Position numbers and translations under genes: made by a program. Positions 1 to 8,246 of a stretch of 24,363 nt of DNA are shown here, one piece after another. The first letter of the stretch is position 1. Each line of letters starts with the position of its first letter. Under the pieces are notes generated by a model. That model was not told the origin of the DNA and ran no database searches. It saw only the letters and a list, made by a program, of their open reading frames with translations. The stretch is from positions 1 to 24,363 of the forward strand of contig CANJCG010000007.1 in NCBI GenBank assembly GCA_947472655.1, written 5' to 3'. Source of the DNA: Actinomycetota bacterium. Lineage in GTDB: Bacteria > Actinomycetota > Actinomycetes > S36-B12.

Positions 1-225
1 GTTGATCTCACCAGAGGAGACAAGTCGCACCTGTCATTTGGTGGTGGAAATCACCGCTGCTTGGGTTCACACCTTGCTCGTATGGAACTGCGTACAGTGC
101 TGACAGAGTGGCACAAGCGGATACCGTTTTACTCGATCAAACCAGGCACTCAAATTGAGTGGGTGGCGTCATCTTTGCGTGGCATTGATTATTTGCCACT
201 TGAGTGGAAAACAACGAAGGGTTAG
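1..225 (+). CDS. Cytochrome P450, C-terminal fragment
   Basis: This is the last 74 codons of a cytochrome P450 whose start lies left of the window. The frame is open from base 1 to a TAG at 223-225. Fragment residues 13-22 read FGGGNHRCLG, the heme-binding loop (FxxGxxxCxG), with the proximal heme-ligand cysteine at fragment residue 20. The following helix (HLARMELR) is normal for bacterial P450s. The enzyme would hydroxylate an unknown, probably hydrophobic substrate using electrons from a ferredoxin, and the ferredoxin gene begins three bases after the stop. Next to steroid-like beta-oxidation genes, a side-chain hydroxylase (CYP125- or CYP142-like role) is possible, but the substrate-binding regions are not visible, so the subfamily cannot be assigned. 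Confidence 0.93.
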   Translation, partial: VDLTRGDKSHLSFGGGNHRCLGSHLARMELRTVLTEWHKRIPFYSIKPGTQIEWVASSLRGIDYLPLEWKTTKG

Positions 226-227
226 TC

Positions 228-419
228 ATGAAGGTCTCAATTGACAGCGTTGCATGCCAAGGGCACGGTCGCTGCTATGAAATTGCACCAGATGTTTTCA
301 CCGATGATGATCGTGGTCGCGGCGAAGTCATCAATGCAGACGTTCCAGCTAATCTGCAGGAGCAGGTCCGACGGGCAGTAGCTGCCTGCCCGGAGAAGGC
401 AATTTCCTTCACTGAGTAA
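228..419 (+). CDS. P450-type single-cluster ferredoxin (3Fe-4S family)
   Basis: This 63-residue electron carrier probably delivers electrons to the P450 encoded immediately upstream. It contains Cys10-x2-His13-x2-Cys16 and a late Cys54-Pro55, the cluster-binding pattern of the small actinobacterial ferredoxins that partner P450s. A histidine sits where many 4Fe-4S proteins have the second cysteine, which favours a 3Fe-4S cluster or a His-ligated one. A GTG at 204 would add eight residues and overlap the P450. The ATG at 228 is preferred because an AAGGG ribosome site lies just upstream (217-221) and the protein then has the usual family length. The gene follows the P450 stop by two bases, so the two are co-transcribed, and a strong hairpin ends the unit. 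Confidence 0.93.
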   Translation: MKVSIDSVACQGHGRCYEIAPDVFTDDDRGRGEVINADVPANLQEQVRRAVAACPEKAISFTE

Positions 420-430
420 CCTCGAATACG

Positions 431-468
431 AAATCGGGGTGGATGCCAGTTGGCATCCACCCCGATTT
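431..468. terminator. Bidirectional intrinsic terminator
   Basis: A perfect 17-bp inverted repeat (431-447 with 452-468) surrounds a 4-base loop. It is followed on the plus strand by TTTATTTTG. It lies between the converging ferredoxin and thiolase genes, so it probably serves both; the T-tract is better for the plus strand. Confidence 0.9.
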
Positions 469-487
469 ATTTTGAGCTAAAGGCGGT

Positions 488-1684
488 TTACAAGCCGCTC
501 TTTTCCAAGATATGAACAGTGCAAGAAGAACCCAAACCGATAACGTGCGCCATGCCTGCTTTAGCGCCTTGAATCTGGCGGGGACCTGCCTCACCACGAA
601 GGTGAGTTGCAACTTCCCAGATATTGGCAATGCCGGTTGCGGCAATTGGGTGACCCTTTGATTGCAAGCCCCCCGACACGTTCACAGGCAGTTTTCCATC
701 ACGCCAGGTTGCACCTGAATTGAAGAAATCAATTGCACCGCCTGGCTCACATAGCCCAAGGTTGTCGTAGTGCACGAGTTCTGCCGCTGCAAAGCAGTCA
801 TGTAATTCAACAAGATCTAGGTCGTCTGGTCCAAGTCCAGCCTGCTCGTATGCTGCAACGGAAGCATTACGAGTCACCGTACTAACATCTGGGAATTCCT
901 GACTGGCCTCAGTCCATGGATCAGATGCAAGAATAGAAGCACTGATCTTGACTGCGCGACGTTGCTGCTCAAGCGAGAGCGTGCGTAGCTTTGTTTCACT
1001 CACGATCACCGAAGCAGCAGCACCGTCACAGTTTGCCGAGCACATGGAACGTGTATGAGGGTAGGCAATCATTGGATCGTTCATGATCTGCTCGAGTGAC
1101 ATCTTGTTTTGGTAAGCCGCGTTTGGATTCAGTGTCGAGTGTGAGTGACTCTTTTCTGAAATGCGCGCAAAGAGTTCAAAGTCAGCCCGCGGATCACTGT
1201 CGTTGTAGGCCATGCCAATTTGGGCGAAAAGGCCAGCCATTCCGCTTGTGCCGATGTAGCCATCAAGGTTCTTGATAGCACCATTACGGCCGGTAGGTGT
1301 CCAGGTCTCTGGTCCGCTGCCAACAGAGTTACCTGTGAGTAGGCCTGCGCCGTACAGCTTTTCAACACCAACAGCAATGCCCATATCAGCTTCGCCTGCT
1401 TTGATTGCCATGATTACTGCGCGCATCGCGGTTGATCCGGTAGCGCAGGCATTGGACACATTGAAGGATGGAATACCTGTCTGGCCAATCTGCTTTTGTA
1501 AACTCTGACCGCTGGTGCCGCCACGAAGGTTGCCGTAGCCCATGACCTGCATGTCTTTCATAGTGACGCCAGCATCTTTCAATGCAGCTAAGGCAGCTTC
1601 TGCTGCTAGGTCCAAAACATCCTTATCGGCACGCTTGCCGAATGGGGTCATATGAATTCCGAGAATCCAAACATTTTCGCTCAT
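488..1684 (-). CDS. SCP-x-type thiolase with intact catalytic cysteines
   Basis: A 398-residue thiolase-superfamily protein that would cleave a 3-ketoacyl-CoA with CoA, releasing acetyl- or propionyl-CoA. It keeps the full thiolase set: nucleophile Cys80 in NACATGSTA, His295 in ELHDCF, His345 in GHPIAATG and Cys388 in GSSCTVH. These features match SCP-x-type lipid-transfer thiolases. The start is an ATG with GAGG about eight bases upstream. It lies 17 bp after a DUF35 gene and is last in the five-gene minus-strand run. DUF35 proteins often form complexes with thiolase-like partners, so the pair probably works as one enzyme. It is the only one of the four thiolase-like proteins here that should perform true thiolysis. 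The substrate is unknown; a sterol-like side chain is inferred from the neighbours. Confidence 0.93.
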   Translation of the reverse strand: MSENVWILGIHMTPFGKRADKDVLDLAAEAALAALKDAGVTMKDMQVMGYGNLRGGTSGQSLQKQIGQTGIPSFNVSNACATGSTAMRAVIMAIKAGEADMGIAVGVEKLYGAGLLTGNSVGSGPETWTPTGRNGAIKNLDGYIGTSGMAGLFAQIGMAYNDSDPRADFELFARISEKSHSHSTLNPNAAYQNKMSLEQIMNDPMIAYPHTRSMCSANCDGAAASVIVSETKLRTLSLEQQRRAVKISASILASDPWTEASQEFPDVSTVTRNASVAAYEQAGLGPDDLDLVELHDCFAAAELVHYDNLGLCEPGGAIDFFNSGATWRDGKLPVNVSGGLQSKGHPIAATGIANIWEVATHLRGEAGPRQIQGAKAGMAHVIGLGSSCTVHILEKSGL

Positions 1685-1701
1685 GTGATTACCTCGTATC
1701 C

Positions 1702-2088
1702 CTAAACCGGCTCGAAGCCGAAACCGATGGCCTCAACGCCTTCAGCGTCTGTGCCAAGTGAGTAAGTCTTGAGTTGCACCTGCATGCCGCGGGTGATGAT
1801 CTCGGGGTCTGGATCGACACCGATGATGTTTCCTGAGACGGTCATACCGCCACAATCAATGATCGCAGCGCAGTAAGGCACGGGAACGCCCTTGGCATCG
1901 TGATGAACGATGGTGAAGGTCTTCAAGACTCCAGTAGCTGGCACGTCAAACTCTGCGAAAGTCTCTCCAAAGCATTTCGGGCAGGCATTGTGGCGTCCAA
2001 AGAACTTGGACTTACATGCCGTGCACTCTTGGGCAACCAGATGTGGTTGCGGTTCCAATGCCAGATAGTTGACGATAGGAATCGGCAA
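1702..2088 (-). CDS. DUF35 Zn-ribbon/OB-fold protein, partner of the thiolase at 488-1684
   Basis: A 128-residue protein with an N-terminal zinc ribbon (Cys22, Cys25, Cys36, Cys39) and a C-terminal OB-fold-like half, the usual DUF35 architecture. Characterised relatives such as the DUF35 part of ChsH2 bind thiolase-fold enzymes (Ltp2) and are needed for activity or acyl-CoA binding. The start is TTG at 2088-2086: a near-perfect AAGGAGG lies just upstream, and the only nearby ATG is out of frame. It is followed 17 bp later by the thiolase. Compared with the other three DUF35 proteins here it lacks the N-terminal helix containing a (Y/F)W motif, so it is slightly shorter. Confidence 0.9.
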   Translation of the reverse strand: MPIPIVNYLALEPQPHLVAQECTACKSKFFGRHNACPKCFGETFAEFDVPATGVLKTFTIVHHDAKGVPVPYCAAIIDCGGMTVSGNIIGVDPDPEIITRGMQVQLKTYSLGTDAEGVEAIGFGFEPV

Positions 2089-2165
2089 GGCTCCTCCTTG
2101 GGCTCATAGTTATAAGAAGAACTTAGGCAAAAAGTGCGCCCCGCGTAGGGAACTTGGCCTAATTG

Positions 2166-3206
2166 CTACATAAGTGAACGAAGTTGTTCCACGGTTGTGA
2201 CGGGATCCACACCAGCCGGAATCGTGATATCCAAACTGGTGACTCCGGACTCCTTATATGCAGCAAGGCGTTCTGCCACGAAAGAAGCGGAGCCAACCAA
2301 GGTCGCCTGATCTAGCCACGCCTGCGGCACGGCAGCCGCAGCCTCTTCGCGCTTGCCGTTGAGGAAGAACTCTTGGATGGCCAAGGCTTCATCGACCCAG
2401 CCCATCCGCTGGGCAAGGTCGTTATAGAAGTTTGCATTACGCGCTCCCATGCCGCCTACATACAAGGCAATGTGATTTCGCATGCCTTGGAGCAAGGTTT
2501 CACGATCCAAATTTTCACCAATGGCAACGGTGGTATTAGCTACGATGTCCAGGGCTGGAAGTTCAGGTGAACGATTTGCTAGGCCTGGCTTCAGTGCCGA
2601 TCCAAAGACTTTTGTTGCTTGTTCTGGCACCCAGAAGAAGGGCAGCCAGCCTTCGGCAATTTCGGCTGCCGTTTCTACTGACTTATCTCCAAGGGCAGCA
2701 AGGTAGATGGGAACGCTTGCGCGATCGGGTTTATTGATCAGCTTCAAGGGTTTACCAAGACCGGTGCCACCGGCCTCCTTAGTCAACGGCACGCTGACTG
2801 TGTCACCGGAGAACTCCACTACTTCACGGGCCACGATCTTGCGAACAATCTCAACAGTTTCTTTGGTGCGAGTGAGCGGCTTTGAATACGCCATGCCATG
2901 GAAACCTTCAACTACTTGTGGCCCTGAAGCACCAAGTCCTAGATGGAAGCGACCGCTACTGAGGTGATCGCAACCGGCAGCCGTCATGCCGAGCACACCA
3001 GGAGTTCGGCTATACACATTTAAAATAGCCGTGCCCAAACCAAGGGTGGTTGTCTTAGCAGCGAGATAACCGATCGCAGAGACTGCGTCAAAGCTATAAG
3101 CCTCCTGCAGCCAAAGCAGGTCCAGTCCAGCGCTCTCAAGATCTTGAATCGTTGGGGTAAGGGCTAGCACATCTTTGGTGTAATCCAAGGTGTAGGACAA
3201 GCGCAT
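2166..3206 (-). CDS. LLM-class (luciferase-like) F420-dependent oxidoreductase
   Basis: A 346-residue TIM-barrel protein of the bacterial luciferase-like family. In actinobacteria most relatives use cofactor F420, although FMN use cannot be excluded. Family features include the N-terminal beta strand followed by a LWLQEAY segment near residue 32, an SSGRFHLGLGASGPQ segment near residues 83-97 (cofactor/phosphate region) and the late SASFVAERLAAYKESGV helix. The ATG start has GAAAGG seven bases upstream. It lies between the MFS gene and the DUF35/thiolase pair in one minus-strand run. The reaction is unknown; in such clusters relatives often reduce or oxidise an alcohol, ketone or enone of the catabolic intermediate. 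Cytoplasmic, with no signal peptide. Confidence 0.88.
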   Translation of the reverse strand: MRLSYTLDYTKDVLALTPTIQDLESAGLDLLWLQEAYSFDAVSAIGYLAAKTTTLGLGTAILNVYSRTPGVLGMTAAGCDHLSSGRFHLGLGASGPQVVEGFHGMAYSKPLTRTKETVEIVRKIVAREVVEFSGDTVSVPLTKEAGGTGLGKPLKLINKPDRASVPIYLAALGDKSVETAAEIAEGWLPFFWVPEQATKVFGSALKPGLANRSPELPALDIVANTTVAIGENLDRETLLQGMRNHIALYVGGMGARNANFYNDLAQRMGWVDEALAIQEFFLNGKREEAAAAVPQAWLDQATLVGSASFVAERLAAYKESGVTSLDITIPAGVDPVTTVEQLRSLM

Positions 3207-3241
3207 GACGAGACCTTTCAGACGAGGTGCGTGAACTTACT

Positions 3242-4519
3242 CTAAATGCCAAAGCCTAATTCGTTACTGCGGCGTTCAATTTTTCTCAAGATTGCAGGGC
3301 GTAATACGTAAGTCACGAGGACTGCAACGAAGCAACCATAGGCAAGTACGACACGCATAGAGGTGTGTTCAGCAATAAAGCCGGCTAGCAGCATGCCAAT
3401 AGGCACTGTTCCACCTAGAGCAGTCATCCATAGGCCCATGAGATGTCCGCGTCGCTCGAGAGACACGTGGGTTTGTGCAGTCGCATTAAGTGAGATGACC
3501 ACGAGTTGGTAGGAGATGCCTAGGAGATAAATGATCGGGTAGGCAAAGGCCGGTTGCTTCGCAAACACCAGAATCGCCATCATCGCCGCAACGCCGATCA
3601 GGCCAAATTGAATCACTCGAAACGGATCGCGGCGCACGAGAAAAGTGCTGAGGGCGATTGCTCCGGTAACAGCGCCGCCACCGAGACACGCGTAGAGCCA
3701 ACCGTAACCCGAACTCTTTACATTAATGCCGAAATCTTCACCTGCGATGGTAGGTAGCTGGTACAGAAAGGTCAACGTCAGCAGCGCTAGAGCGAAGATA
3801 CTGACGATGATTCTTCGAACGAATGGATCCTGCTTGAGAATCTGAATGCCTCCGCCAATTCCGGCATCAGAGCCGGAAAGTTTTTTGCGTGGTGGAAAAC
3901 GAATGAAGAAAACAGCCGACATCACAAATGAGAAACTGGCTGCATTAAGCAGCATCACACCTGATGCCCCAATGATGGGGAAAAGGATTCCGCCAATGGC
4001 AGGCCCGATCACCCGCGCCATGTTCATTTGAGTTGAGTTCAATGACACTGCTGCTCGTAAATTTTCTGGGCCGACCAAACTGGGAACAGACGACCCCCAA
4101 GCTGGTCCGATGAGTGCGTTGCCGATACCAACACCAAGCACACAAGCAAAGGCTGATGGAAAATGAAGTTCAGGTGCGCGTAAAACAAAAGCGAGGGCGA
4201 TCACACATAGAACTTGCCAGCTTTGTAGGAGCAGCAGGTATTTTCGAACATCAAACTTATCGGTCAGCCAGCCACCGACCACTGGCAAGAAAATCATTGG
4301 TCCAAGTTGTGCGAAGGTAATTAAACCAACATAAAGTGGCGATCCAGTCTGGCTATATATGTAGGCACCAAGAACAACGGTCTGCATCCAGGTGCCAATT
4401 TGCGACAGGAACGATCCGATAAGCATGTATCGAAAAGCCCGCACCTGCAGCGCAGATCTGGCAGTGCCAGTCTGTTGCGGGCGCGGGCTAGTCGATGAAC
4501 CCGTTTGGGTTGAGCTCAA
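3242..4519 (-). CDS. MFS transporter
   Basis: A 425-residue integral membrane protein with about 12 hydrophobic segments beginning near residue 32. The loop after TM2 carries the MFS signature motif (GGWLTDKFDVRKY, about residues 81-93). The overall layout resembles the MFS_3/enterobactin-exporter-like group. It might import the growth substrate or export a toxic intermediate; direction cannot be read from sequence. The start is TTG, overlapping the acyl-CoA dehydrogenase stop by four bases (TTGA). No ribosome site is obvious, so translational coupling is likely. A start further inside would remove only the polar N-terminal tail (about 30 residues, rich in Ser, Thr and Gln). Confidence 0.88.
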   Translation of the reverse strand: MSSTQTGSSTSPRPQQTGTARSALQVRAFRYMLIGSFLSQIGTWMQTVVLGAYIYSQTGSPLYVGLITFAQLGPMIFLPVVGGWLTDKFDVRKYLLLLQSWQVLCVIALAFVLRAPELHFPSAFACVLGVGIGNALIGPAWGSSVPSLVGPENLRAAVSLNSTQMNMARVIGPAIGGILFPIIGASGVMLLNAASFSFVMSAVFFIRFPPRKKLSGSDAGIGGGIQILKQDPFVRRIIVSIFALALLTLTFLYQLPTIAGEDFGINVKSSGYGWLYACLGGGAVTGAIALSTFLVRRDPFRVIQFGLIGVAAMMAILVFAKQPAFAYPIIYLLGISYQLVVISLNATAQTHVSLERRGHLMGLWMTALGGTVPIGMLLAGFIAEHTSMRVVLAYGCFVAVLVTYVLRPAILRKIERRSNELGFGI

Positions 4520-6651
4520 CGAATTAGTGGGTCTCGAGGCATCCCAAGGATTCGCTCCGCGATCACGTTGCGACTGATTTCAGAAGTTCCACCAGCAATT
4601 GTCAGAGAGCGGTTGAACACATACTGGTATGTGATCGATCCGTTTTCACCGTCGACTCCCGCATCACCCAGTAGTTTCATGGCAAGTTCAGTTGAAGACT
4701 GCGCAAGTTCAGAAACCAGCACCTTGGTGATGTTGCCTTCAGCGCCTGGGCCTGAACCGATAACGGCACGGGTCGCGGCGCGAAGATTCATTAAACGAAT
4801 CACTTGCTCGTTTGCAATGGTTTTTCCCACTTCACGATCGTGGCCGACATCTGCTTTAACTCCGCCTGGAAGTAATTCAATGAGGTCGTACGCATCAATT
4901 CCAGCGCGAGCTTGCCCACCGATGGTGACACGCTCGTTTCCAAGCGTTGCGCGAGCAACTGCCCAACCATTGTTTACCTCGCCCACGACATCTGCATCTG
5001 GTACGAAAACTGCGTCAAAGAAGACTTCGTTGAACATAGAGTCGCCGCTGTTTTCGCGTAGTGGACGGATCGTTACTCCTGGAGCATCCATCTTGATCAC
5101 CATTGCGGTCACACCCTTGTGCTTTGCAGCATCAGGATCTGTGCGCACTGTTGCCAATCCGAACTGGCAGTGCTGAGCACCTGAAGTCCAAACCTTTTGC
5201 CCATCAACTTGCCATCCGCCTTCAACCTTGACGGCCTTAGTCGAGACAGCTGCAGCGTCAGAACCAGCGCCCGGTTCAGAGAACAACTGACACCACACGG
5301 TTTCACCGAGCATCGCAGGGCGTAGCCAACGCTGCACCTGATCTTCAGTAGCCAACTGTGAGAGCGTCAAACCAACCCAGCCGGTGATACCCAAGTTTGG
5401 AACATCGATCCCAGTGAATTCTTCCTCGATCACAATCTGTTCAATTGCCGAAGCCTGACGACCCCAAGGCTTGCCCCAATGCGGAACGAGATAGCCGGAC
5501 TCAAAGAGCACTCGGCGTTGGTCACTTTCAGATGCAAGTTTGTAGGCAGCTACCGCAGACTTGGCATCAGCACGGAAGCTTTCGGCTTCTTCTGGAAGGT
5601 CGAATGCGTAGACGCGCTGATTGCCATTTGCGCTCAGTGCCGTGAGTTCTGCCGCGGCATCGTCCGCATTGCCGAAAAGGACTGATAGGGCAGCAGAGCG
5701 CTTAAAGTACAGGTGAGCATCGTGTACCCACGTGAATCCAATGCCACCGTGTACCTGAATATTTTTGCGTGCGTTGAATTCGAAAGCAGGAAGCGCCAAG
5801 GTAGCAGCTGCTGCTGCTGCAATCGGTCCATGCTTTGGATCTAGGCCGGTTCGGGCCGCATCCCAGGCCAGGGCTGTGGCGGTTTCAGTTTGGATCAACA
5901 TATTGGCGCAGTGGTGTTTGATCGCTTGGAATGTTGAAATTGTGCGACCGAACTGCTCACGGATCTTCGTGTATTCGGTTGCCATCTCTGAAGTTGCACG
6001 AGCACCACCTGCAGCTTCTGCAGAAGCCAGAATTCGCCCGATGCGATGAGCTAGCGCACCGCCGCCAACAATGACTTCCGCCGCGGCTTCTTTTATCCCT
6101 ACATGCGCGTTCCGGCGAGTTTCATCTATCGATTTATTCGGTGTGATCGTCGCGTGATTTGCCGTGACAATCACGAGGTCTTTGCCGACGACAAAGGCAA
6201 GGTGGGTAGCGAGCTCAGCCGAGGTCACTGACTTAGCAGTTCCACTGACTTTCCCATCTGAAACAACGATTTCATTGTGCAGTGCGAATCCTGCAATGCA
6301 ATCACCTTGTGCAAAGCCAGGAAGCAAGGATTGCTTTTGAGCGTCAGACCCGGCAGCTGCGATAGTTGCAGATACGACAACGGTTGGCAGGAAGGCACCA
6401 GGTGCAACAACGCGACCGAGTTCTTCGACCACAATTGCAAGTTCTTCAAGTCCGTAGCCCTGACCGCCAACGTCTTCGGGCAGGTGCAGGCCAAACATGC
6501 CGTTGTCTTTGAAGGCTGACCAGAAATCAGGTATGACTTCCTTTTCAGCATCCAAGGTCTCCCGAGCCTGAGCCGTGCCGCCGTGGTCGGCAAGTAGGGA
6601 GCGTGCAACATCTGCGAGTGAGCGGTGCTCTTCGGTCAGCGCGAGGGACAT
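4516..6651 (-). CDS. Fused tandem acyl-CoA dehydrogenase, FadE34-like
   Basis: A 711-residue protein with two acyl-CoA dehydrogenase units in one chain (about 1-335 and 375-711), joined by an Ala/Glu-rich linker. Mycobacterial FadE34 (ChsE3), acting on five-carbon steroid side chains, has the same architecture and length. The C-terminal half holds FAD-binding elements LFSEPGAGSD (456-465) and WTSGAQ, the C-terminal AGGTSEISRN motif, and Glu573 in NERVTIG, in the helix position used as catalytic base by isovaleryl-CoA dehydrogenase. In the N-terminal half the corresponding stretch is RIGRILAS, without a glutamate, and GFTWVHD has Val where relatives usually have Glu. The active site is therefore probably formed with the C-terminal half. 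ATG start with AAAGGA upstream. First gene of the minus-strand run. Confidence 0.93.
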   Translation of the reverse strand: MSLALTEEHRSLADVARSLLADHGGTAQARETLDAEKEVIPDFWSAFKDNGMFGLHLPEDVGGQGYGLEELAIVVEELGRVVAPGAFLPTVVVSATIAAAGSDAQKQSLLPGFAQGDCIAGFALHNEIVVSDGKVSGTAKSVTSAELATHLAFVVGKDLVIVTANHATITPNKSIDETRRNAHVGIKEAAAEVIVGGGALAHRIGRILASAEAAGGARATSEMATEYTKIREQFGRTISTFQAIKHHCANMLIQTETATALAWDAARTGLDPKHGPIAAAAAATLALPAFEFNARKNIQVHGGIGFTWVHDAHLYFKRSAALSVLFGNADDAAAELTALSANGNQRVYAFDLPEEAESFRADAKSAVAAYKLASESDQRRVLFESGYLVPHWGKPWGRQASAIEQIVIEEEFTGIDVPNLGITGWVGLTLSQLATEDQVQRWLRPAMLGETVWCQLFSEPGAGSDAAAVSTKAVKVEGGWQVDGQKVWTSGAQHCQFGLATVRTDPDAAKHKGVTAMVIKMDAPGVTIRPLRENSGDSMFNEVFFDAVFVPDADVVGEVNNGWAVARATLGNERVTIGGQARAGIDAYDLIELLPGGVKADVGHDREVGKTIANEQVIRLMNLRAATRAVIGSGPGAEGNITKVLVSELAQSSTELAMKLLGDAGVDGENGSITYQYVFNRSLTIAGGTSEISRNVIAERILGMPRDPLIR

Positions 6652-6683
6652 GGGGATTCCTTTCGGAGAAGGTGAATCAAAGT

Positions 6684-6711
6684 TTTAAAGAATAATAGCG
6701 GAATTGTACAA
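6684..6711 (-). promoter_or_regulatory. Possible promoter of the fused acyl-CoA dehydrogenase run
   Basis: On the minus strand, TTGTAC (-35-like) and TTTAAA (-10-like) are separated by 16 bases, about 35-60 bases before the ATG at 6651. The -35-like element is part of an 8-bp palindrome TTGTACAA. The match is modest and the region is AT-rich, so this is a weak call. Confidence 0.3.
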
Positions 6712-6731
6712 CTCTTTAGCCCAAATGACCG

Positions 6732-6774
6732 AAAAACGAAAAAGGGCCCAGTCCACAAGGACTAGACCCTTTCT
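6732..6774 (-). terminator. Intrinsic terminator of the CoA-transferase gene
   Basis: On the minus strand a 14-bp stem (12 matched positions, two that become G-U pairs) with a 4-base loop is followed by TTTTTCGTTTTT. It lies 14 bases beyond the CaiB/BaiF stop and separates that gene from the acyl-CoA dehydrogenase operon. Confidence 0.88.
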
Positions 6775-6787
6775 CAATGGAACTGAT

Positions 6788-8023
6788 TTAGGTAACGGCT
6801 CCGGCGATCTTCATCTCAAGGAGGCGCTCTTCTGAGATTCCAAGTTCACCAATGATCTGATCGGTGTGCTCAGCAAACTGTGGGGCACGAGTCAGCGTTG
6901 GATTTTCTTCGTCGAATAGCACAGGGGTTGCAATTAGCTCCCGCTTCTGGCCTTCAGCATCGACCACAGACGCGACTAAACCGTTGTCACGCAAGCCCTT
7001 GTCCTGGCTGATTTCCCAGAAGTCCTGCACGACAGCCCACTGGCCAGTTTGTGTGCCAAGGATTGCCTTGAGTTCTTCTAAGGTCATCGTGGCGAAGAGT
7101 TCAGTGATCCATTGGCGGCCGATAAAGCCGTTATTCACGATGGTCATTGCGTCCGCAAAGCGCTCGTCAGCCTTCCAGTCGGGCTTATTGAACGCGTCAC
7201 AGAACATCGGCCAGTACAAACCTGGCTGCAACATCGTGAGCATGATGAAACGGCCATCTTTTGTGCGGTAGGCGCCGGTGAGCGGGTTACCAGGAGTTCC
7301 TGGAACCTGAACACGTGATGGGGCAGGGGTCGGGCCACCAAGCAGCATCGCCAAGTTTGAGCCGAACTGAGTTGTCCAAGCACCAACACCCAGCAAGGAG
7401 ACGTCAACAACGGAAGCCTCACCGGTGACGGCACGCTTGTAAAGAGCAGCAGCGACGCCGCCCGCGATGGTGATTCCGCCCGTGTTGTCGCCGAATGCAC
7501 CGGTTGGCATTCCCGTGAGTTCAGTTGCGTCATCCCAGGTTGTTGCCCAACCTGCACCGCTACGTGCCCAAAAACCGGTGGAGTCGTACCCACCCTTAGC
7601 GCGTTCGTCGCCCTTATTTCCAAAAGCAGTTCCGCGCATATAGATGATGTTGGGATTGATCGCCTTAATCTGATCGACGTCGATCCCCATCTTGCGGCGT
7701 GGCCCTGGAAGGAAGTTGGTGAGCAAGACATCGCTCTTCAATACGAGTTCACGCAGGATTTCTTGAGCCTCAGGCTTTGTAAGGTCAAGACCGATGCTGC
7801 GTTTGCCTCGGTTTGGCCCTTCCATAATTGGGTAGAAGGTTGACCCTGGAACAAGGGCGTCAAGGCCCATGACTCGCACCAGACCGCGCTGGGCATCGCC
7901 AGTTTCGGCATGCTCGACCTTGATGACGTCAGCGCCCCAGTCGGCAAGGACTGCTCCAGCTGCAGGGACAAAAGTGAACTGCGCGATCTCAAGGACGCGC
8001 ACCCCCTTCATTGGACCAGTCAT
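6788..8023 (-). CDS. CaiB/BaiF (class III) CoA-transferase
   Basis: A 411-residue class III CoA-transferase, an enzyme that moves CoA between carboxylic acids through an aspartyl intermediate. The N-terminal MKGVRVLEIAQFTFVPAAG is the classic family opening. GPNRGKRSIGLDL (69-81), LLTNFLPG and GYDSTGFWARSG follow. The conserved Asp179 in GAFGDNTGG is the likely catalytic aspartate. The frame is open upstream to 8191, but the start chosen is the ATG at 8023: it has AAGGAG six to seven bases upstream and begins exactly where family homology begins. The gene is alone on its strand, with its own terminator, divergent from an amidohydrolase. BaiF-type enzymes activate bile acids, so a steroid-like acid is a reasonable guess, not shown. 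Confidence 0.92.
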   Translation of the reverse strand: MTGPMKGVRVLEIAQFTFVPAAGAVLADWGADVIKVEHAETGDAQRGLVRVMGLDALVPGSTFYPIMEGPNRGKRSIGLDLTKPEAQEILRELVLKSDVLLTNFLPGPRRKMGIDVDQIKAINPNIIYMRGTAFGNKGDERAKGGYDSTGFWARSGAGWATTWDDATELTGMPTGAFGDNTGGITIAGGVAAALYKRAVTGEASVVDVSLLGVGAWTTQFGSNLAMLLGGPTPAPSRVQVPGTPGNPLTGAYRTKDGRFIMLTMLQPGLYWPMFCDAFNKPDWKADERFADAMTIVNNGFIGRQWITELFATMTLEELKAILGTQTGQWAVVQDFWEISQDKGLRDNGLVASVVDAEGQKRELIATPVLFDEENPTLTRAPQFAEHTDQIIGELGISEERLLEMKIAGAVT

Positions 8024-8146
8024 GAATGCTCCTTTTATGAATGAATGAACCGGATTAGTAGCAGGGCTTACCGTAATGGGTTCGGTAGGCTTTTCTCCAG
8101 AGTTTAGCAAGGCAAAAAATTTATGAAAATAATGTCGATGGACCTC

Positions 8147-8175
8147 TTGCGGGAAGTTATCGTAAGTATTACTAT
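8147..8175 (+). promoter_or_regulatory. Candidate promoter for the amidohydrolase at 8247
   Basis: TTGCGG (8147-8152) and TACTAT (8170-8175) are separated by 17 bases, giving an untranslated leader of roughly 65 bases. The interval 8024-8246 between the divergent genes also holds an imperfect inverted repeat (8066-8073 with 8083-8090, 7 of 8) and a 9-base word, GAATGAACC, at 8043-8051 and 8214-8222. The second copy closes a GGTTC...GAACC repeat (8201-8222) just before the ribosome site. These could be operators, but none is long. Confidence 0.45.
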
Positions 8176-8246
8176 ATGTCTCATCGGTCAACCCTGACCT
8201 GGTTCTCGTTCACGAATGAACCATCCCTGCTTGATGAGGAGACACC

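Noticed and set aside
4568..5176. 202-codon ORF on the plus strand opposite the acyl-CoA dehydrogenase
   Set aside because: Its translation is Ser/Pro/Thr-rich low-quality sequence, fully antisense to a well-supported gene.
7144..7731. 195-codon ORF within the CoA-transferase in another frame
   Set aside because: It is a shadow frame on the same strand; the CoA-transferase frame has clear motifs throughout.
8024..8191. N-terminal extension of the CoA-transferase by 56 codons
   Set aside because: The frame is open, but the extension lacks family homology and crosses the promoter region. ATG 8023 has an AAGGAG ribosome site and begins at the conserved N-terminus.
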